This document shows, piece by piece, positions 39,552 through 51,171 of a stretch of DNA of 64,000 bases (positions within the stretch are counted from its first letter, which is position 1; the number at the start of each line of letters is the position of its first letter). The translations under genes and the position numbers were made by a program. The DNA is from Nemertoderma westbladi (taxonomy: Eukaryota; Xenacoelomorpha; Nemertodermatida; Nemertodermatidae), in the NCBI GenBank assembly GCA_032718475.1, contig JAUCBJ010008126.1, positions 62,001-126,000 of the forward strand, in the 5' to 3' direction. The notes under the pieces were generated by a model. That model had not been told where the DNA came from, did not search any database, and worked only from the letters and a program-made list of their open reading frames with translations.

Positions 39552-40088
39552 ATGGAGTTAGGGAGTCAGTGGGGTCGAACTTCGGGAGATTGCCGTCGCC
39601 CCGGAGAAACGCACCGCACGTTAGGAGAGCCGTACAGGATGTACCGATACGAAGACGAGAGCAGGATAGGGGATCGAAGAGAAACTTCCCGACGGGATAT
39701 AGCTGCCGATCGAGAGTACGGTAGTCGCGGGGAGATTCGAGATTCGCAAAGAATAAACTTCGGTTTGGAAGGGCACATGCAGACTGCAGGACATACTGTA
39801 GGCCTTACTGCACATACTATTATAGGCCATGCTGGGAGAGATAGAGTAGGCGATAGGGTAGTGCGGACGACGGGATTAAACCCGGAAGTCGCGGAGTACA
39901 TACCGGTAGGTAGGCAAGAAGTGAGTAGGCCTATATCGGCACAGCAGCATGACTATAATACACAGGGACATAACATATATCCAGGGAAGGGGAGAGTTAT
40001 TGCTTTTAGATGTATGGGCCCCAATATATTAACATCAACCCCAGTACCAAACATACCGGTGGGGGGGGGGGGGGGGGGGGCAGGGTGA
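39552..40088 (+). CDS. BEL-2 Gag segment, Arg-rich, ends at G tract 5
   Basis: Open frame from the ATG at 39552. It is rich in Arg, Asp and Glu, and contains another pair of short repeats (GHMQTAGHTVGLTAHTIIGHAG and VGRQEV, echoing the GLVGH...SRQEV motif upstream). It ends inside G tract 5 (40061-40080), where the written length gives a stop at 40086-40088. The other frame (DIPPLQYQQYTRTAIRTSN) runs on into the DUF1759 domain. 39373-39551 is also Arg/Glu-rich in other frames and is probably coding with further indels. Confidence 0.5.
   Translation: MELGSQWGRTSGDCRRPGETHRTLGEPYRMYRYEDESRIGDRRETSRRDIAADREYGSRGEIRDSQRINFGLEGHMQTAGHTVGLTAHTIIGHAGRDRVGDRVVRTTGLNPEVAEYIPVGRQEVSRPISAQQHDYNTQGHNIYPGKGRVIAFRCMGPNILTSTPVPNIPVGGGGGGAG
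40061..40080 (+). repeat. G20 tract 5 in BEL-2 Gag
   Basis: Twenty G between aaacataccggt and cagggtgac. Frame is lost here as written and recovered in another register directly downstream. Confidence 0.9.
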
Positions 40089-41150
40089 CATTCCCCCATT
40101 ACAATATCAACAATATACTCGAACAGCAATAAGAACATCAAACCCCCTGGATGAGAACAGGTCGTGCGACACGGAAATATGGAGGGGGCCGTTACCCCCA
40201 ATGATATATCCGACGCAACAAATAAAATCAACAGATAGGACGGGCGGACCGCACCCAACAGGAGAATCTGTACAGCATCCTTCGAACCCATTGGAAGCAC
40301 AGGCAATGGGAATGGCGACGCTAATCGATGCATTAAAGACTAGGATCGAGTTACCACCAGTCGAGCCATTTAAATTTGATGGAAGTAGGCCGGAAGAATA
40401 CCTGCAATTTCGGCGCATGTACAGCAACGATATATTAAGTAAGAACTTGATGCAGGCGGAGTGCCTAAAATATCTACAAGTGTATACAGGAGGCCCAGCA
40501 TACGACATCGTGAGGCAGTACCAGGGCATCGAGGGCGGCTTCACGACTGCATGGCGGGCGCTAGACAGGGAATACGGACACCCAGCCAAGATCATCCGGC
40601 AAACCCTGAGAGGTATAACATCGGGTGGCCTACAGGATAACCCCGTTAGCATAAAGACCTTCGCGAACAAGGTCGAGAAGGCGTTAATCGTACTGAAGAT
40701 GCTAGATGCGCCATACGAACTCAATGCATCTAATAACATCACCACGATAGCGCAGGCGCTGCCGATCTGGCTGCGGAGCAAGTGGAGGAAGATCGCCTTC
40801 TCCACTCGAGAGAAGAAAGGTGCGGAGCCGGGGCTGGAGGAAATGTCAAACTTCCTCAACTACGAAGCCGAGTTGATAACAGACCCAGTCTATAGTGAGG
40901 ATAGTTTGGGGAAGGCGCCAAAGACCGAATACAACAGGCCTAAACCCGAACACAATCCTGCAGATCCATTCTCGAGAGTAATACAGTCGCTACCACATGC
41001 GGCCACACAGGGGGCTACAAGCCCACAGTTAGCTGGGAGTAGGGCCACACCGTGGCAGGGACAGAAAGAAAATAACACCATAAATAAACATAATCCCAAT
41101 ATACCCAGTAGGCCGAGTACAGACAACCAAAACACTAAATCGGTGGATAA
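40089..41150 (+). CDS. BEL-2 Gag DUF1759-type capsid domain (truncated)
   Basis: The frame is open from G tract 5; the first ATG is at 40201. Residues resemble the DUF1759 domain found in BEL/Pao Gags: LPPVEPFKFDGSRPEEYLQF, KYLQVYTGGPAYDIV, AWRALDREYGHPAKI and LPIWLRSKWRKIAF. A Pro/Asn-rich linker follows, leading towards where zinc knuckles would be expected. At 41150 the element stops and an RTE-like LINE in the opposite orientation begins, so the last ~19 codons of the open frame are LINE sequence. This element is only distantly related to the one at 4556. Confidence 0.78.
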
Positions 41151-43420
41151 TGCATTTCCCTTACGTATTCGTAGGTCCTCACCTGACTTCCGGATCCATT
41201 GGTCTTAATGCTCTTTGCAGCAGCCTTCACTTCTGCAAAGGAGATATCGCCAATGGGAATATCTGGGAGTACAGACTCAGACACTTTTACTTCTATAAAT
41301 TTATCAGGCAATACCTTGTCATTATTGAGGAGCTTTTCAAAGTGGGCCTTCCAACCATTGAGGCGATCGGCTGGTGATTCAGCCGTTAAGGCTGAATCGT
41401 TGGTGGTTGGTTGGCTTTTCCGACCAGTAAGCAAGTTGATCGATTTCCATGCTTGGGATGATTGCCTGATGTCGTCAGCATCATTGATGGCATCAACCTG
41501 TTGGTTTATTAGCTCCTGTAGATTAACAGAGTACTGCCTATTCAGGGACCTAGATGCAGCCTTAACTGCATTCTTGGCCGCTGTAGTCTGTTTGAGTCGG
41601 GACTCTTTCTGCGCCTTATAAAGGTCATTTCGGCACTTCTGAATGTTGTTGTCAGTCCAGTGGGCCCTTTTCCTGTTTCGAGGGTATACAGGAACTGTAT
41701 CTGCAGCTGCTAACTTAACTGCTTCTGTGAAGGCAGTATAGCCCTCACAGTGATCTGCCGCCTCAGAGGCAAGAACCTCATACCTGTTACTCAGCTGTAG
41801 AGTGAAGCTGGATCTCACACTTGGCTGTTGCAACAGAGAAGACCAGTCATGCCGCGGCAAGGCAGATTTCGTTGTTCTGCTAGCACGCAAACTAAGTCTT
41901 ACCTTGGCCACAATAAGGCGGTGATCACTGGAGAAGGGTCGAAGTGTAAATGCATTACAGTCTTGTATAGAGCTCCTGTATTTCCTACGAAACAGAATAT
42001 GGTCTATCTGGGACTTGTGACCACTGGGTCCACTATGAGTCCATAGCTTTCCAGTTCGCTTCTTGAACTGGGTTCCAGCCGAAAATAATCCATTTCCAGA
42101 GATAAAATCCTGAAGATGGACGGAATTTCGGTTAACACTATTGCTATAGACCCAGGGCGATGTAGGTGATTGATGCAGACTTGCATTAAAGTCTCCCAGG
42201 AATCCTAAGAATGCATGCTGATCCACTCCATCAGTAGCTGCTTGTAGATTATGGTAGAAATTTTCCACCTCCTCTACAGGGGCAACACTAGTTGGAGAGT
42301 AGCACACAATCAGAACCACTTTAGGAAACTTCTTAGCCAGTCTTCCAGAACATGAGAAGTGACAACGGATGATGCGGTTAGAGATTTGGTCTATTTTGTC
42401 CAATGCTGCATGTGCAGTTGGATTCATCAATAGACCAATTCCACCATTGCCACTATCATCTGCTGAAGCGAGGGCGAGTCGCCAACCGCCCCCCATGTCT
42501 TTAATCAGAACCTCATCAGTCTGTCCAGTCTGCATTCGGTGCTCTGGAACACCCACTGCGCTAAGAGAAAGCTTATCTGCCAAGGCAGTCAGCTCACCTT
42601 GTCGCATTGGGGACCCGAGTGTTAGGGTGTTTACTGAGGCTAGTCTAGTGACTTGCGACAGATTCACCAATGGCTTTGTTGGTTGGGGTGGAACATGAGA
42701 GTAGCCTCCAACTCCAGAATCCCTCTCCCCCTCACAATCTGGCCTCCCCGGTGAACCAGGGTTTGGGCCAGAAAGGTCATCAGGAAAGGGACTTAAAGAA
42801 TTGTTGGCTGCTCTCTCTCCAGTAGGGGGTGAGACAGGCAGCCGGTTAGGAGATAACTGACGCCTGTGAGCCCGATTGTGTCCGGTAATTCCACTGGCCT
42901 CTAGTGGCCGGACCTCCGCATTACTAATGTAATCCATAGTGGGGGGTTGGGGGGTGCTTTTTTGCCGAGTCAGCTCTCGGGGCAAATACCACACCCTGGT
43001 TTGCCATTCCACAGGTTGGGTGTCGCAGTGGAGTCAGATATGAGGCCCATCACCCATATCTACTCTGGCGCACATGACCCACCATTGGCTCTGCAGCTCA
43101 TCTGCTGGGTCATGCCCTGTACCCCTTCTACCAGGTGCAGGTCGCAGTGAAGTGCACTCAGAGTGGACATGAGAACACTCTACTCCTGACCAGCCATAGG
43201 TAGATCACCATCTGCCTGGCCAGGCCATATACCCCTGCAGCCAAGTATATGGGTCCTTAATCCAGGACCAAGGGCGTCCTTATCCCAGAACGAAGGGGAT
43301 CCTAGTTACAGGATCAGATTTGCCCTAGTAAGAGGGTCTATGCAGCTACAGGTGGCACCTCCTTTATGCTGCATGGAGGTGGCAAGTTTTCCTGATCATT
43401 GACCTAGAATACCTGACCTG
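41151..43420 (-). mobile_element. RTE-like LINE, copy 3 (internally deleted, 5' end present)
   Basis: Minus strand. 41151-41198 matches 29585-29632 of copy 1, then jumps to 30576. About 943 bp, including the RT catalytic motifs, is deleted. The 5' side extends past copy 1's truncation (42531 onward) and gives the only view of the family's N-terminus and 5' leader. The 3' end is missing, since the element starts abruptly at the BEL-2 boundary. The 5' limit is set only approximately, near a run of gaacacg(t)at repeats at 43434-43470. Confidence 0.8.
41199..43012 (-). pseudogene. RTE-like LINE copy 3: N-terminus and endonuclease
   Basis: The open frame from an ATG (43010-43012) gives about 605 residues of element protein. 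A Pro/Ser-rich N-terminal region (about 120 residues) is followed by an APE-type endonuclease: VNTLTLGSPMRQGELTALAD, VPEHRM (catalytic Glu), FLGDFNASL, SQIDHILFRR and SDHRLIVAK. The linker to RT follows, until the deletion joint at about 41199. RT is lost, so the copy is defective. It supplies the ~160 N-terminal residues missing from copy 1; together they suggest a family protein of about 1,100 residues. Confidence 0.82.
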
Positions 43421-43517
43421 ACCTGCCACGATGAACACGATTGAACACGTATGAACACGTATGAACACATATTATTGTACATTGGTTGACCTATACATTC
43501 GAGACAAAATAAACTGA
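43421..43517. other. Junction sequence with gaacacgtat repeats
   Basis: Short unique stretch with three or four gaacacg(t)at units between LINE copy 3 and the satellite. Confidence 0.55.
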
Positions 43518-46500
43518 TAATTATTTAATGTCGCCAGACTTCCTTACCTAAGTATTTAATGTCGCCAGACTTCCTTACCTTATTATTTAGTGTCGCCAGA
43601 CTTCCTTACCTAATTATTTATTATCGCCAGACTTCCTTACCTAATTATTTAATGTCGCCAGACTTCCTTACCTAATTATTTATTATCGCCAGACTTCCTT
43701 ACCTAATTATTTATTATCGCCAGACTTCCTTACCTAATTATATATTATCGCCAGACTTCCTTACCTAATTATTTAGTGTCACCAGACTTCCTTACCTAAT
43801 TATTTATTATCGCCAGACTTCCTTACCTAATTATTTAGTGTCACCAGACTTCCTTACCTAATTATTTATTATCGCCAGACTTCCTTACCTAATTATTTAT
43901 TGTCGCCAGACTTCCTTACCTAATTATTTATTATCGCCAGACTTCCTTACCTAATTATTTAATGTCGCCAAACTTCCTTACCTAATTATTTATTATCGCC
44001 AGATTTCCTTACCTATTTATTTATTATCGCCAGACTTCCTTTCCTAATTATTTATTATCGCCAGACTTCCTTACCTAATTATTTATTATCGCCAGACTTC
44101 CTTACCTGATTATTTAGGGTCGCCAGACTTCCTTACCTAATTATTTATTATCGCCAGACTTCCTTACCTAATTATTTATTATCGCCAGACTTCCTTACCT
44201 AATTATTTATTATTGCCAGATTTCCTTACCTGATTATTTATTATCGCCAGACTTCCTTACCTAATTATTTATTATCGCCAGACTTCCTTACCTAATTATT
44301 TATTATCGCCAGACTTCCTTACCTAATTATTTAATGTCGCCAGACTTCCTTACCTAATTATTTATTATCGCCAGACTTCCTTACCTAATTATTTATTATC
44401 GCCAGACTTCCTTACCTAATTATTTAATGTTGCCAGACTTCCTTACCTAATTATTTATTATCGCCAGACTTCCTTACCTAATTATTTAATGTCGCCAGAC
44501 TTCCTTACCTAATTATTTATTATCGCCAGACTTCCTTACCTAATTATTTATTATCGCCAGACTTCCTTACCTAATTATTTATTATCGCCAGACTTCCTTA
44601 CCTAATTATTTAATGTCGCCAGACTTCCTTACCTAATTATTTATTATCGCCAGACTTCCTTACCTAATTATTTATTATCGCCAGACTTCCTTACCTAATT
44701 ATTTAATGTTGCCAGACTTCCTTACCTAATTATTTAATGTCGCCAGACTTCCTTACCTAATTATTTAGGGTCGCCAGACTTCCTTACCTAAATATTTAAT
44801 GTCGCCAGACTTCTTTACCTAATTATTTATTATCGCCAGACTTCCTTACCTAATTATTTATTATCGCCAGACTTCCTTACCTAATTATTTAGGGTCGCCA
44901 GACTTCCTTACCTAATTATTTATTGTCGCCAGACTTCCTTACGTAATTATTTATTATCGCCAGACTTCCTTACCTAATTATTTATTATCGCCAGACTTCC
45001 TTACCTAATTATTTAGGGTCGCCAGACTTCCTTACCTAATTATTTATTGTCGCCAGACTTCCTTACGTAATTATTTATTATCGCCAGACTTCCTTACCTA
45101 ATTATTTATTATCGCCAGACTTCCTTACCTAATTATTTAGGGTCGCCAGACTTACTTACCTAATTATTTATTGTCGCCAGACTTCCTTACCTAATTATTT
45201 ATTATCGCCAGACTTCCTTACGTAATTATTTATTATCGCCAGACTTCCTTACCTAATTATTTATTATCGCCAGACTTCCTTACCTAATTATTTATTATCG
45301 CCAGACTTCCTTACCTAATTATTTATTATCGCCAGACTTCCTTACCTAATTATTTATTGTCGCCAGACTTCCTTACCTAATTATTTATTATCGCCAGACT
45401 TCCTTACCTAATTATTTATTATCGCCAGACTTCCTTACCTAATTATTTATTGTCGCCAGACTTCCTTACCTAATTATTTATTATCGCCAGACTTCCTTAC
45501 CTAATTATTTATTATCGCCAGACTTCCTTACCTAATTATTTATTGTCGCCAGACTTCCTTACCTAATTATTTATTATCGCCAGACTTCCTTACCTAATTA
45601 TTTATTATCGCCAGACTTCCTTACCTAATTATTTATTGTCGCCAGACTTCCTTACCTAATTATTTATTATCGCCAGACTTCCTTACCTAATTATTTATTA
45701 TCGCCAGACTTCCTTACCTAATTATTTATTGTCGCCAGACTTCCTTACCTAATTATTTATTATCGCCAGACTTCCTTACCTAATTATTTATTGTCGCCAG
45801 ACTTCCTTACCTAATTATTTATTATCGCCAGACTTCCTTACCTAATTATTTATTATCGCCAGACTTCCTTACCTAATTATTTAATGTCGCCAGACTTCCT
45901 TACCTAATTATTTATTATCGCCAGACTTCCTTACCTAATTATTTATTGTCGCCAGACTTCCTTACCTAATTATTTATTATCGCCAGACTTCCTTACCTAA
46001 TTATTTATTATCGCCAGACTTCCTTGCCTAATTATTTAATGTTGCCAGACTTCCTTACCTAATTACTTATTATCGCCAGACTTCCTTACCTAATTATTTA
46101 GGGTCGCCAGACTTCCTTACCTAATTATTTATTGTCGCCAGACTTCCTTACCTAATTATTTATTGTCGCCAGACTTCCTTACGTAATTATTTATTATCGC
46201 CAGACTTCCTTACCTAATTATTTATTATCGCCAGACTTCCTTACCTAATTATTTATTATCGCCAGACTTCCTTACCTAATTATTTAATGTTGCCAGACTT
46301 CCTTACCTAATTATTTATTATCGCCAGACTTCCTTACCTAATTATTTATTATCGCCAGACTTCCTTACCTAATTATTTAATGTTGCCAGACATCCTTACC
46401 TAATTATTTATTATCGCCAGACTTCCTTACCTAATTATTTAGGGTCGCCAGACTTCCTTACCTAATTATTTATTATCGCCAGATTTCCTTACCTAATTAT

Positions 46501-49500
46501 TTATTGTCGCCAGACTTCCTTACCTAATTATTTATTGTCGCCAGACTTCCTTACGTAATTATTTATTATCGCCAGACTTCCTTACCTAATTATTTATTAT
46601 CGCCAGACTTCCTTACCTAATTATTTATTATCGCCAGACTTCATTAACTAATTATTTATTATCGCCAGACTTCCTTACCTAATTATTTATTATCGCCAGA
46701 CTTCCTTACCTAATTATTTAATGTTGCCAGACTTCCTTACCTAATTATTTATTATCGCCAGACTTCCTTACCTAATTATTTAATGTTGCCAGACTTCCTT
46801 ACCTAATTATTTATTATCGCCAGACTTCCTTACCTAATTATTTATTATCGCCAGACTTCCTTACCTAATTATTTATTATCGCCAGACTTCCTTACTTAAT
46901 TATTTATTATCGCCAGACTTCCTTACCTAATTATTTAATGTCGCCAGACTTCCTTACCTAATTATTTATTATCGCCAGACTTCCTTACCTAATTATTTAA
47001 TGTCGCCTGACTTACTTACCTAATTATTTATTGTCGCCAGACTTCCTTACCTAATTATTTATTGTCGCCAGACTTCCTTACGTAATTATTTATTATCGCC
47101 AGACTTCCTTACCTAATTATTTATTATCGCCAGACTTCCTTACCTAATTATTTATTATCGCCAGACTTCCTTACTTAATTATTTATTATCGCCAGACTTC
47201 CTTACCTAATTATTTAATGTCGCCAGACTTCCTTACCTAATTATTTATTATCGCCAGACTTCCTTACCTAATTATTTAATGTCGCCTGACTTACTTACCT
47301 AATTATTTAGGGTCGCCAGACTTCCTTACCTAATTATTTATTGTCGCCAGACTTCCTTACGTAATTATTTATTATCGCCAGACTTCCTTACCTAATTATT
47401 TATTATCGCCAGACTTCCTTACCTAATTATTTAGGGTCGCCAGACTTACTTACCTAATTATTTATTGTCGCCAGACTTCCTTACCTAATTATTTATTATC
47501 GCCAGACTTCCTTACGTAATTATTTATTATCGCCAGACTTCCTTACCTAATTATTTATTATCGCCAGACTTCCTTACCTAATTATTTATTATCGCCAGAC
47601 TTCCTTACCTAATTATTTATTATCGCCAGACTTCCTTGCCTAATTATTTAATGTTGCCAGACTTCCTTACCTAATTACTTATTATCGCCAGACTTCCTTA
47701 CCTAATTATTTAGGGTCGCCAGACTTCCTTACCTAATTATTTATTGTCGCCAGACTTCCTTACCTAATTATTTATTGTCGCCAGACTTCCTTACGTAATT
47801 ATTTATTATCGCCAGACTTCCTTACCTAATTATTTATTATCGCCAGACTTCCTTACCTAATTATTTATTATCGCCAGACTTCCTTACCTAATTATTTAAT
47901 GTTGCCAGACTTCCTTACCTAATTATTTATTATCGCCAGACTTCCTTACCTAATTATTTATTATCGCCAGACTTCCTTACCTAATTATTTAATGTTGCCA
48001 GACATCCTTACCTAATTATTTATTATCGCCAGACTTCCTTACCTAATTATTTAGGGTCGCCAGACTTCCTTACCTAATTATTTATTATCGCCAGATTTCC
48101 TTACCTAATTATTTATTGTCGCCAGACTTCCTTACCTAATTATTTATTGTCGCCAGACTTCCTTACGTAATTATTTATTATCGCCAGACTTCCTTACCTA
48201 ATTATTTATTATCGCCAGACTTCCTTACCTAATTATTTATTATCGCCAGACTTCATTAACTAATTATTTATTATCGCCAGACTTCCTTACCTAATTATTT
48301 ATTATCGCCAGACTTCCTTACCTAATTATTTAATGTTGCCAGACTTCCTTACCTAATTATTTATTATCGCCAGACTTCCTTACCTAATTATTTAATGTTG
48401 CCAGACTTCCTTACCTAATTATTTATTATCGCCAGACTTCCTTACCTAATTATTTATTATCGCCAGACTTCCTTACCTAATTATTTATTATCGCCAGACT
48501 TCCTTACTTAATTATTTATTATCGCCAGACTTCCTTACCTAATTATTTAATGTCGCCAGACTTCCTTACCTAATTATTTATTATCGCCAGACTTCCTTAC
48601 CTAATTATTTAATGTCGCCTGACTTCCTTACCTAATTATTTATTATCGCCAGACTTCCTTACTTAATTATTTATTATCGCCAGACTTCCTTACCTAATTA
48701 TTTAGGGTCGCCAGACTTCCTTACCTAATTATTTATTGTCGCCAGACTTCCTTACCTAATTATTTATTATCGCCAGACTTCCTTACCTAATTATTTAGGG
48801 TCGCCAGACTTCCTTACCTAATTATTTATTATCGCCAGACTTCCTTACCTAATTATTTATAATCGCCAGACTTCCTTACCTAATTATTTATTATCGCCAG
48901 ACTTCCTTACCTAATTATTTAATGTTGCCAGACTTCCTTACCTATTTATTTATTATCGCCAGACTTCCTTACCTAATTATTTATTATCGCCAGACTTCCT
49001 TACCTAATTATTTAATGTTGCCAGACTTCCTTACCTAATTATTTATTATCGCCAGACTTCCTTACCTAATTATTTAGGGTCGCCAGACTTCCTTACCTAA
49101 TTATTTATTATCGCCAGATTTCCTTACCTAATTATTTATTGTCGCCAGACTTCCTTACCTAATTATTTATTGTCGCCAGACTTCCTTACGTAATTATTTA
49201 TTATCGCCAGACTTCCTTACCTAATTATTTATTATCGCCAGACTTCCTTACCTAATTATTTATTATCGCCAGACTTCCTTACCTAATTATTTATTATCGC
49301 CTGACTTCCTTACCTAATTATTTAATGTTGCCAGACTTCCTTACCTAATTATTTATTATCGCCAGACTTCCTTACTTAATTATTTATTATCGCCAGACTT
49401 CCTTACCTAATTATTTATTGTCGCCAGACTTCCTTACCTAATTATTTATTATCGCCAGACTTCCTTACCTAATTATTTATTATCGCCAGACTTTCTTACC

Positions 49501-49935
49501 TAATTATTTAGGGTCGCCAGACTTCCTTACCTAATTATTTATTGTCGCCAGACTTCCTTACCTAATTATTTATTATCGCCAGACTTCCTTACCTAATTAT
49601 TTATTGTCGCCAGACTTCCTTACCTAATTATTTATTATCGCCAGACTTCCTTACCTAATTATTTAATGTCGCCAGACTTCCTTACCTAATTATTTATTAT
49701 CGCCAGACTTCCTTACCTAATTATTTATTGTCGCCAGACTTCCTTACCTAATTATTTATTATCGCCAGACTTCCTTACCTAATTATTTATTATCGCCAGA
49801 CTTCCTTACCTAATTATTTAATGTCGCCAGACTTCCTTACCTAATTATTTATTATCGCCAGACTTCCTTACCTAATTATTTATTATCGCCAGACTTCCTT
49901 ACCTAATTATTTATTATCGCCAGACTTCCTTACCT
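43518..49935. repeat. 31-bp satellite, about 207 copies, with higher-order units
   Basis: Unit: taattatttattatcgccag plus acttccttacc. Five common variants differ at ttatc/ttgtc/aatgtc/aatgtt/agggtc. Higher-order structure: a 93-bp (3-mer) repeat at 45359-45730; a 124-bp (4-mer) repeat around 44890-45140; and a 1612-bp (52-mer) duplication in which rare variants (ccttgcct 46021/47633, gacatcc 46391/48003, cattaac 46641/48253) recur at exactly the same spacing. No coding capacity. Confidence 0.98.
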
Positions 49936-50025
49936 CTTCGTTTTGACGCTTTTTCTGTAACGGATGAGACTGCAATCGTATCACAATCATTCGACAATAA
50001 ATATTAATTTAACTAAAATCTGTAC

Positions 50026-50175
50026 TTTGTGGAACCATTGACTAAATTTGTGGAACCTTTGACCCAATTTGTGGAACCTTTGAGCCAATTTGTGGAACCT
50101 TTGACCCAATTTGTGGAACCTTTGACCCAATTTGTGGAACCTTTGAGCCATTTTGTGGAACATTTGACCCAATTC
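50026..50175 (-). repeat. 21-bp minisatellite, about seven copies
   Basis: Units gtggaacctttgacccaattt with gagcc/gaccc variation. Units lack stops and yield a spurious RFHKLGQ-type frame on the minus strand. Confidence 0.93.
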
Positions 50176-51153
50176 TTTTAAACTAGAACCATTTTGTGCA
50201 AGCCTGACCCCGTTGTGAGAGATGGGTAAGCGGAATTTTTTTAAATTTGTTTGGTTAGGAAACTTTGGAATAATGGCGTGTTCGCGGTCAGGGGATGTTC
50301 TTAAGTTCTTTGGCGGCCCTTCATGTCTGTCACGGGATTAGGAATAACGGTGTATATTTGAGAAGGATGAATGAATTAATTAGTTAATTAGCACAGTAGG
50401 GTAGCATAGCGGAGCGAATAAATTAAGCTATCATATGTTTTAATTAGACGCGGTTCTTCCTATTATTGAGTAGGCCTTGTGATAAATTTACTGTATTCGC
50501 TACACTGAGCGATTTTTATAACTTTTTGGGTACTTTATATTCCCTTTTCAATAAGATCTGACTGGTAGCAGGGCATCCCTTCTCGGGACGCAAGTGCACT
50601 CTAAATGAAAATGTAAGCGGTACATCGTTAGAGAGTTGAGTAATAGAACATGCGCCTTAAACCCTAACAATTAGGTTATTGTGGTGCATTGCCGAATCCA
50701 GCACCTGTCTGAGATGACAAAAGATTAACATTAAAGACTGATTGAGGTGGCCCTGCAGTGGTTGGGATTGTTCGATTGTTCTGACAATAGCTACTGTTTA
50801 AATAATGCTTTGAGTTTTTGTTTAACGCAACATTTTCAAGGTTAATCACGTAATTGTGCTGAAGGTTATCTCCCTTTCTTTGTACTTGTATCTAGGAAAT
50901 CGGAAAATAATCTTTGCGTTTCGTATAAATGGGTCTTAATTTGACAAATCAAGTAACGAAGGAATTACTATGTTTATGGGAATTGGTAGAGAGGGACCCC
51001 ATTGTATCAGTGTGAGCATTGTGACCTCATCAAAGTGCATTGTAGGGCTTATTTGGCGTCGCCATTCATTAGGCCAAAATACATTGATTTTATGGCCTAA
51101 ACAGGAATAACAGGATTCTAAGATCATATCCAGGGTGGAATGGGGATGGGGGA

Positions 51154-51171
51154 GGGGGGGGGGGGGGGGGG
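51154..51171. repeat. G homopolymer, 18 nt
   Basis: Uninterrupted G run within atggggga-type purine sequence. Another of the window's long G/C tracts. Confidence 0.88.

Larger units (their letters stand above)
36294..41150 (+). mobile_element. Second BEL/Pao-type element, 5' part (Gag region)
   Basis: Starts at a TGTGAG directly after the truncated RTE-like copy. 36294 to about 36990 is a plausible LTR plus leader, but with no second LTR in the window this cannot be proved. Then come about 4 kb of Gag coding, ending in a DUF1759-type domain (40201-41150), where an RTE-like LINE (copy 3) replaces the rest. Protease, RT and integrase are absent. The Gag has a very long, low-complexity N-terminal extension broken by G homopolymers. 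Confidence 0.7.

Noticed and set aside
43518-49935. CRISPR-like array of 31-bp units
   Set aside because: No unique spacers; every position belongs to the repeat. It is a satellite with higher-order structure.
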